A stretch of 37,435 nt of DNA from Verrucomicrobiota bacterium. Lineage in GTDB: Bacteria > Verrucomicrobiota > Lentisphaeria > JABSQK01 > JAJFLO01. Made by a program: the position numbers and the translations under genes. Below the pieces are notes generated by a model, which was not told the origin of the DNA, did not search any database, and saw nothing but the letters and a program-made list of their open reading frames with translations. The stretch is from the NCBI GenBank assembly GCA_021772615.1, contig JAJFLQ010000183.1, positions 1-37,435 of the forward strand. The letters are read 5' to 3'. Shown piece by piece: positions 31,689-37,435 of this stretch (position 1 is its first letter; every line of letters starts with the position of its first letter).

Positions 31689-33173
31689 TCAATTTCTTTT
31701 ATCCGACGGGATTCGATTGGTTGCCGATAGCCCGTCCGTATCCACGGCCGTGACGCCTTGTATTGCCCGCCGGTGGTACAGAAACTCAAAGAGGTTGCCT
31801 TCGTGCGGCTGATCCCAGCGAACGTGCGTCGTCGGTATTGCGCCAAGATTGATCCGTTCCAATTTGGAACTTTGCAGCAGGATTTTCACGAAGTCTCTGT
31901 TATCGGACAGGATCGTCGCTGCGAGTGTTGCGTTCAGGTGCGGTTCAGACTCCAAATAATCGGTCTCGACAACGCTGACGTACGGAAACATGAATTCTCG
32001 CTGTGCCAGAGGATGGTGCAGGGATGCACAGCGAATGACCGTGGGCTGCAAGAATGAACTGCCCTCGACCTCAATCAGGCGATCGCCGGTTCGGTAGTCC
32101 GCAGATACATCGATAGCGCCATCAACGTCGAGGCCGCGCTCTATGACAGTGTTGATAGCCTCGGCAGTGCCTGTATTGGAAAACGCCGACAATGCCGCCG
32201 TCTCGACTTCCATCGGGAGCGGATTGAGGGATGCCAGGCGTTCTGCCAGCGCATGCGCGATAGCGTCGGCATGGGACGGCGTCACGATCATCGAGGCGTT
32301 GATGCAGCTGCGGCCGCCGTTTGCTGCCACCGATTCGACGATAATGTCAATGTAGTCCTGCCAATGCGGCGCCAGGTCGGCGCCGAAGATCACCTTGCTG
32401 TGGCCGGGGCCATGAACATTGACGCGGGGATTTGCGGCATACTTATCGATAGTCCGCTGGTCGCCAAACACGATCGCACTACCGGCGTTCTCAACAATCG
32501 TATCCGCGCCCGTATGTCCTGTGGGATAAAAGCAAAATGCTTCCCGCGGGCAGCCTGCCGAAATCAGCGCCTGTATGATCCGCCACGGTGTCCACGGCTC
32601 CAGGCTCCCAGGCTTCAGCACCACAGGGGTCTTGAGTGGAATCGCAGGGAGCCATAATGAATTCACGCCGGGCGAATTGCTTGGGAGCACCACGCCGATA
32701 TCGGCAACGGCCCGGTAAAAGCAATACGGCGTATCACCGGCGGTGACTACTTCGCCGTCAAATATCGCGGCGTCCAGTTGACGCGTCAGGCCCGAGACAA
32801 TGCTCTGCATTTCCGTGAGAACACTATGAATCTTTGACATATTCCGTCGACATAGCGTGTATGGCAGGCCTGACGTACGAGACAGCTGCCGGATGTAATC
32901 GTCCGGCGTCTGCATCATCCGTCCGCACGGGAGCGATGCTGTCATGAATAGAGAGCCTGCGCGGCAGCAGATTTCGAATATTTCAGTAATCGTCAGGCCG
33001 GAGAACGGATTGGTGTCGCGGCGACGCCTATTTAGGTCGCGTCGAATCAAGCCGGTATTTGCCTGGCTTATCCGCGCGACGCGGTCGCCGGTGCGGTGAT
33101 CGACAACGTCCGAAACGTCCAGGCTCTCATATGCTTCGCCGTGCCGCAGGATCGGAATATGTGGTATCATCAT
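31689..33173 (-). CDS. Aldehyde dehydrogenase-superfamily protein (candidate acyl reductase)
   Basis: A 494-residue protein with the ALDH fold. GVVLPSNSPGVNSLWLPAIP begins the NAD(P)-binding half, VVLKPGSLEPWTP is the cofactor-binding Lys motif, and ANGGRSCINASM holds the catalytic Cys (C290). The usual ELGGK stretch reads VNVHGPGHSKVIFGAD, so the catalytic-Glu region differs from ordinary aldehyde dehydrogenases. In this respect it recalls acyl-activating partners such as LuxC or EhpG. It is the last gene of the minus-strand operon with an adenylating enzyme. I infer that it reduces an activated acid to an aldehyde; oxidation in the other direction is possible. Confidence 0.82.
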   Translation of the reverse strand: MMIPHIPILRHGEAYESLDVSDVVDHRTGDRVARISQANTGLIRRDLNRRRRDTNPFSGLTITEIFEICCRAGSLFMTASLPCGRMMQTPDDYIRQLSRTSGLPYTLCRRNMSKIHSVLTEMQSIVSGLTRQLDAAIFDGEVVTAGDTPYCFYRAVADIGVVLPSNSPGVNSLWLPAIPLKTPVVLKPGSLEPWTPWRIIQALISAGCPREAFCFYPTGHTGADTIVENAGSAIVFGDQRTIDKYAANPRVNVHGPGHSKVIFGADLAPHWQDYIDIIVESVAANGGRSCINASMIVTPSHADAIAHALAERLASLNPLPMEVETAALSAFSNTGTAEAINTVIERGLDVDGAIDVSADYRTGDRLIEVEGSSFLQPTVIRCASLHHPLAQREFMFPYVSVVETDYLESEPHLNATLAATILSDNRDFVKILLQSSKLERINLGAIPTTHVRWDQPHEGNLFEFLYHRRAIQGVTAVDTDGLSATNRIPSDKRN

Positions 33174-33339
33174 GATCGAGAATTCTTTGCTTGTGGCTCC
33201 GTAACGTGATTACACAGGATCGTGTGGGGTTGATGTCAACATGCCGGGCCCGGACGGCTCCGATACTATCTCGCCGGCGAGATACATAGGCAAGTTTAGA
33301 CGATATTTCATGAAAGCCAACATGCGGAACCAAGGTTGT

Positions 33340-33825
33340 CTACTCGGAACCTGCCCGGTCCAGACGCCACCGACGGTAGCACATGATGAGCCCCGCCATC
33401 CCGCCGGCTGAACAAAGCAGGCCGATGAGCCAATCATAACGGCTGTTCGCCTCGACTGCAGCGTAAACACTGTCATAGGACACGAGGTTATGACCGCCCT
33501 TGGAAATCTGCCAGATCCACCCATGCCTGTCGGCGTCGACCCACAAAGCTACTCGGTCGCCCTTTTGGAGATTCTCGAATATTTTGTCATATTCAGGGAA
33601 CCAGTCCAGGTAACTGAATGGTTCCGTCCGTCCAGAAATAGTGATTTTCAGATTTTCCGTTTACGTTACTCTAGACAGGCGCGCTGTGATGTCTTTGGTC
33701 TGGATCTCTCCCTCGATTCGGGTGAGGGCTACATAATCTGGAAGACCTTGAACGTACCGAATCAACAAAATTGGCCCGGCAACCGTCAATCCGACACTTG
33801 CCACGATCAATCTTACATAGCGCAT
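33340..33825 (-). pseudogene. Two-TM protein gene with one in-frame TAA stop
   Basis: ATG 33825 (CAT at 33823-33825), after a strong GAGGAG site, starts MRYVRLIVASVGLTVAGPI and runs 54 codons to TAA 33661-33663. Reading past it in the same frame continues without any further stop for 107 codons to TAG at 33340: ITISGRTEPFSYLDWFPEYD, GDRVALWVDADRHGWIWQIS, NSRYDWLIGLLCSAGGMAGL and a basic end. The two parts make one sensible protein: N-terminal TM, beta-rich soluble domain, C-terminal TM. A single nonsense change explains the break. No family name is known to me. It lies between the adenylating enzyme and ALDH genes on the same strand. Confidence 0.75.
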
Positions 33826-33957
33826 TGGCACGTCTCCTCGCCAGCGCATTCAGGCGCGACTTCGAATCTTATGTTGCGCGCCGTTACCGTTGGCGCTCAA
33901 GCCTCAACATATCCGTACACCGGTTCACGTTTTCACACTACCGCAATTTCGTTGGTG

Positions 33958-35031
33958 CTAATACACGCCCTCGACAATCGTGCCGGTGTCACTTTGAAAC
34001 GGTCGGATGTCGGCGACCCCGTCCCAGGGATAGGCTGCTGTCGGCGGTCGGCGGATGCCTTCGTCGCGTTCGAGCAGGCGGGGCATGAAAAACTCTCGCG
34101 TCATCGTGGTTAATTCCACGCGGCCGTAATCGCCGTAGCCGACGACCGTGTCCGGTGCGTCCGGTTTGACGACCCGTAACACGGCGCGGGGCTGCGGCGC
34201 CCAGTAGGTTACGCTGTAGTTCGCCTCCGGAGCCGGTGGCAGGCTGCAGGCCAATCCCATGAGGGTGTTGCCGTACGTCGGGACGAAACCAACGCGGTTC
34301 TCCAGCACTTCCTCGACCAGAAAACGCACCGTCTGCGGTGTCATCGTGGTGCCGCCGCAGAAGACGCCGCGTATGCCCGCGTCTGCGATGGAAATGCGTT
34401 CACCTAGTGCCTCAAGCAGCAGCGGAGTTGTAAAGAGACAGCGTACCTCGCGATGACGCAGGACTGTGAGCGCCTGATTAATGACATGCTGCTTGTATAC
34501 CCGGATGCGTTCGGGGCGCTGTTCCACGACCAATGCCTTGACCCAGCGCGGGTCGAGGTCGACGAAATAACAACCGCCACCGCGGAGGTTGGCAAGGTGC
34601 TCGATGCTCAGCCGCAGTCGCCGTGGACCCGTCGGACCCAGCATGAGCCAGTTGCCGTGCGGTGGAAAATGCTCGTCGCACAGCGTGCGGGAAAATTCCG
34701 TGTAGTCTTCGAGATGATCCTGCCAGCTCAGTCGCTGTCGCGGTGCACCTGTCGTGCCGCCGGTCTCGAATACCTTAAAGGGCTTGCTGCGATATGCTCT
34801 TGGTATGAGGTGTTTGTGCGGCAGGGTGCGCAGGATGGTGTCGTCGAAGAGTGGGAATGTCATGGTCAAATCTTCCAGGCCGTGAATGTGATTTCGGACA
34901 TCCGGAAAATTTGAACGGGCCCAGTCGAGCCAGTACGGCGTGCCCGTTTCTTCGGAAAAGTGCCAGGCAACGATGTCGCGCACGTGCGCATCCAGCGTAT
35001 CCGCGGCAGCCGTGATGGTGTTGTCGGTCAT
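33958..35031 (-). CDS. Short adenylate-forming enzyme (LuxE/EhpF/PaaK-like)
   Basis: A 357-residue protein of the ANL superfamily. FETGGTTGAPRQR (about residues 88-100) is the phosphate-binding A3 motif, VPTYGNTLMG the A5 motif, and GYGDYGRVELTTMTREFFMP the A7 region. At 357 residues it is about the length of LuxE, much shorter than full acyl-CoA synthetases, so most of the C-terminal thiolation domain is missing. It should activate a carboxylic acid as its adenylate. Its start overlaps the symporter stop by 4 bases (35028-35031), tying acid activation to acid uptake. The ALDH-family gene downstream is the likely acceptor. The substrate is unknown. Confidence 0.8.
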   Translation of the reverse strand: MTDNTITAAADTLDAHVRDIVAWHFSEETGTPYWLDWARSNFPDVRNHIHGLEDLTMTFPLFDDTILRTLPHKHLIPRAYRSKPFKVFETGGTTGAPRQRLSWQDHLEDYTEFSRTLCDEHFPPHGNWLMLGPTGPRRLRLSIEHLANLRGGGCYFVDLDPRWVKALVVEQRPERIRVYKQHVINQALTVLRHREVRCLFTTPLLLEALGERISIADAGIRGVFCGGTTMTPQTVRFLVEEVLENRVGFVPTYGNTLMGLACSLPPAPEANYSVTYWAPQPRAVLRVVKPDAPDTVVGYGDYGRVELTTMTREFFMPRLLERDEGIRRPPTAAYPWDGVADIRPFQSDTGTIVEGVY

Positions 35032-36533
35032 TGTAGATCGAAGTATCGTGATACGGTGGCCGGTGATGGCGGTCGTGTTGCCAGAGACACCGTCACAAGT
35101 GACAGCGCCGACGCAGCGAAAATAAACGCCACCGGCATCATGTCCATGATCAGAAACTCAGGGTCGGCGCCGTAACCGGAAGCTCTGAACAACCCAAACC
35201 AGACGAGCACCGTGGTCAGCACGCATGCGACGGCGCCCGCTTTCGTCGTACGCCGCCAGTAAAGCGACGCAAAGATAAGTGGAAACAGCGCCGCAAAGCC
35301 GCTGAAACACCACACCCCCATCGTGAATACGCGTCGCGGTTCCGTCAATGCGAGCAGGTATGTAACGACGACAACCAGGGTCACAAAACCACGGCCGAGC
35401 CAGATTTTCTGGCGATCGTCGAATCGGTCTTTTCCAAAATGATGAATCACAATATCATTCGTAAACATGCTTCCCAGGCAGAAAAACTGCGAATCCAGCG
35501 ACGACATGATTGCCGCCAGTATGCCCGCGCCGAGAAAACCGGAGAGCATCGGGTTCGTGAGTTTCTTCACCATGATCGCCAATTCGGAATTTTGGGGATG
35601 ATTCAATGGAACGATCAACTGCCCGTCGATCATGGCGCCTGTTGCCCAGACACCGATGAGAATACACGGGACCCAGACAATCATGATAAAGATGGGGTGT
35701 GCGATTACCGTCAGCCGGAATGCCTTGGCCGACGACGCAGTGAGCCAGTGCTGGAATAAATGTGGAAACATCCCCACGGACAAGGGAATAAACGCGTAAG
35801 TAAGGAATTGCAACTGTGGAATCTCATCGCCGCGTATCAGTTTTTCCGGATTCGCCATGGACGTCGCTGCCGCCAGGCCGCCGAGCTTGTTCGCGATCAG
35901 CGCGAACGCAATAAACCCGGTGATCATGAATACGATCGTCTGGAACGCGTTCGCCCAGGCTGCGCCGCGCAGGCCACCCCAGAAGACATAGGTCAATACA
36001 ACGAGGCAGATGACGGCTGTACTGAGCCACGGTGGAATGCCGCCGCCGGTGTCCGGAAAGTGCTGTGGAAACGCGCCGATCGTCAGGGCGCGCACGACGC
36101 TGCCGGCTCCAAGCAGGCCGACCAGCAGATACGGTATCACCAGCCCCACCAGGATTGGAAACATCAGCGATCCGAGCGCGTTGCTCTCGAAACGGTCACG
36201 AAAAAACTGGATCTGCGTGACAAAACCGTACCGTTTCCCGTAAGCCCAGAGTCGAATGCCAATCAGGAAAAAGACGGCGGAATGTACCAGTCCCGACCAC
36301 GACGCCATTTTGCCGTACACGCCAATTCCGGCGCGATACGCCTCGCCGGTGCTGCCTACGAGGGCAAACGCGGTCATGGTCGTGCCGAAAACCGACATCA
36401 ACAACAGGAACGGGCCGATTGAGCGGCTGGCAAGGAAATAGTCGGCGGACGTACCGCGGAACAACCGACTGCTCACGAGCCCCAGAACCAGCAGCAATCC
36501 CAGATATCCGGCCATTATGATTGTCGTCGTCAT
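35028..36533 (-). CDS. Sodium:solute symporter family protein
   Basis: A 501-residue membrane protein with about 13 helices. The opening LVSSRLFRGTSADYFLASRS followed by IGPFLLLMSVFGTTMTAFAL is typical of the SSS family, as is GAGILAAIMSSLDSQFFCLG near helix 8, which in relatives includes sodium-coordinating Ser residues. The family imports sugars, amino acids, pantothenate or short organic acids with sodium. Pairing with DUF3311 is a known arrangement for solute-acid symporters. It overlaps both neighbours by 4 bases, so the operon order is fixed. An organic acid used by the next two enzymes is the likely cargo. Confidence 0.93.
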   Translation of the reverse strand: MTTTIIMAGYLGLLLVLGLVSSRLFRGTSADYFLASRSIGPFLLLMSVFGTTMTAFALVGSTGEAYRAGIGVYGKMASWSGLVHSAVFFLIGIRLWAYGKRYGFVTQIQFFRDRFESNALGSLMFPILVGLVIPYLLVGLLGAGSVVRALTIGAFPQHFPDTGGGIPPWLSTAVICLVVLTYVFWGGLRGAAWANAFQTIVFMITGFIAFALIANKLGGLAAATSMANPEKLIRGDEIPQLQFLTYAFIPLSVGMFPHLFQHWLTASSAKAFRLTVIAHPIFIMIVWVPCILIGVWATGAMIDGQLIVPLNHPQNSELAIMVKKLTNPMLSGFLGAGILAAIMSSLDSQFFCLGSMFTNDIVIHHFGKDRFDDRQKIWLGRGFVTLVVVVTYLLALTEPRRVFTMGVWCFSGFAALFPLIFASLYWRRTTKAGAVACVLTTVLVWFGLFRASGYGADPEFLIMDMMPVAFIFAASALSLVTVSLATRPPSPATVSRYFDLQ

Positions 36534-36757
36534 GCGTCGTCATCACCGGTTTCAGCCATACGTTCGATCGCGGTCGGCCAAGCAAAAACCACTGCCAGTG
36601 CCCAAACGACGCCGCAGAGAACCGAAAACAGCATGTGATACGCAAGGCCGACGGGAAGAAAACCGAACACCAACGTCGCGTCATGCCAAAGCCAGAAGTC
36701 CTGATGAACGACCGCCAAGGCGATCACAAGTATGGTAACCAGCGTTTTCACGTTCAA
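36530..36757 (-). CDS. DUF3311-like small membrane protein
   Basis: A 75-residue protein with two membrane helices (about residues 5-20 and 38-60). The loop DFWLWHDATLVFGFLPVGLA followed by YH and FAWPTAIE fits the DUF3311 family, whose members are encoded directly upstream of sodium:solute symporters and are thought to be accessory subunits. Its stop overlaps the symporter start by 4 bases. It is the first gene of the operon; the promoter should lie upstream of 36757, but I could not pick out convincing -35/-10 boxes. Confidence 0.85.
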   Translation of the reverse strand: MNVKTLVTILVIALAVVHQDFWLWHDATLVFGFLPVGLAYHMLFSVLCGVVWALAVVFAWPTAIERMAETGDDDA

Positions 36758-37435
36758 GCCGTATGTTCGTGGTTTTCGAAGGAAATGGTCATTCGCAAAT
36801 ACAGAAGGCTCTCACAATAATTCATCACGCATTATACGCAAGCGCTCAATAATGTCGTTGAATGAACGATTCCCGGCGTCATGCGTAGTGCGTTGGCGTT
36901 CACAATTTCAGTTGTGGGCTCCACGCGCGACTGGCGTCGGCGTCGCATCAGCAACGATTGCGAACGTACGGCATCAGGCGGACAATTGCGAACTCGGCGA
37001 TTCGTTGGGCTTCAGGCCTGTCGGCCTACGGCATGTCACCGCCTGCGGTTGTTGCGGGGAATGATTCTTGATTGGCGGGAAAGAGAGCGGGAGCAGGAGT
37101 GAGCATACTCTGCAAGGGATCGTAATATAAGATTTTGCAATCTCGATGCTCGAATTATCCAGAGTTGTTACTCCTGCTCCCTGTCTGTAACATACCCGCA
37201 GGCCGGCTCATCATCAATACCCACGCAGTGGAATACTGCTATCTTTTTCAGATCGCTGATATCGCTACAGCGTTCCGGCGGGGCATATACTTACAACCTG
37301 AATCCGTGAAAAATATTGCAGATCGTCAAGGCCAGTGGAACTGGCTGGAATTTTGTTGCGAACACTGGTCAAATTGAGATTGTAACCCGAGCGCGACGCG
37401 TGGCATCAGTCCTGATGTGGTTCAATAGAGCGTCA
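36758..37435. other. Intergenic region without a convincing gene
   Basis: No frame reads as a confident protein. From about 37285 a plus-strand frame reads GAYTYNLNP, a TGA stop, then KILQIVKASGTGWNFVANTG to the window edge; its Gly/Thr/Asn character is like surface beta-helix proteins, so it could be a gene fragment. AGGCC-TGTC-GGCCT near 37013-37026 is a small palindrome. The long inverted repeat at 37089-37181 is listed separately. Confidence 0.4.
37089..37181. repeat. 12-bp perfect inverted repeat with 69-base spacer
   Basis: GGGAGCAGGAGT at 37089-37100 is repeated inverted as ACTCCTGCTCCC at 37170-37181. The spacer is AT-rich. It is either a long hairpin in a transcript, or ends of a small repeat unit. 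No flanking target duplication was seen. Confidence 0.55.

Noticed and set aside
33661..33663. Programmed stop-codon readthrough or recoding at the in-frame TAA.
   Set aside because: TAA is the least leaky stop, no SECIS-like or pyrrolysine context applies, and other genes here use TAA as a normal stop. A mutation or sequencing error is simpler.
37135..37377. 80-codon open frame at the right edge as a gene.
   Set aside because: It starts with TTG, has no ribosome-binding site and reads as mixed composition; an alternative frame looks slightly more protein-like but contains a stop.

Overview
The window is chromosomal DNA of a Gram-negative bacterium: it carries an RND efflux pump, a TolC-type outer-membrane protein, a PagL-like lipid A enzyme, a PEP-CTERM protein remnant and a large surface-glycan cluster. 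The backbone is GC-rich, with an AT-richer insert at about 3.5-13 kb. PEP-CTERM tags, an M1 peptidase fused to a ChaN-like domain, DUF3311 paired with a sodium:solute symporter, and several intergenic palindrome families suggest an uncultured environmental lineage (PVC group, Hydrogenedentota or similar). That placement is inference; no rRNA or tRNA gene was seen.

Region 1 (1-3473): the last codons of an upstream gene, probably the periplasmic adaptor, then an RND permease. Region 2 (3474-13194): an AT-richer accessory stretch with every recognised gene on the plus strand. It holds small unrelated genes (membrane and soluble unknowns, a YdeI-type protein, a HEAT-repeat protein, a VOC/PhnB protein, a zinc-finger/FAD monooxygenase fusion, a DUF6503-type lipoprotein, a methyltransferase), several decayed genes and REP-like palindromes. 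Region 3 (13195-17494): a TolC-like protein and an M1 peptidase-ChaN-PDZ fusion, back in the GC-rich backbone style. The TolC gene is the expected third part of the pump in region 1, so region 2 may have been inserted into an efflux operon.

Region 4 (17495-31510) is devoted to the cell surface. It has a broken PEP-CTERM gene, a GT2 glycosyltransferase, a LicD-like transferase, an Asp/Glu racemase homologue and a LicC-like nucleotidyltransferase fused to a GNAT domain. A minus-strand run follows: PagL-like protein, two GT4 enzymes, a methyltransferase, a Wzx-type flippase, a large DUF7657-like membrane protein and a third GT4. Together these could build, export and decorate a surface polysaccharide or glycolipid. 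A stand-alone glycogen-binding-type domain protein is divergent from the pagL-like gene.

Region 5 (31689-36757) is a minus-strand operon: DUF3311 protein, sodium:solute symporter, short adenylate-forming enzyme, a two-TM gene carrying an in-frame TAA, and an aldehyde dehydrogenase-family protein. The first three genes overlap by 4 bp each. The set reads as uptake, activation and reduction (or the reverse oxidation) of an unidentified carboxylic acid, and is the best candidate here for an undescribed pathway. The last 680 bases hold no convincing gene.
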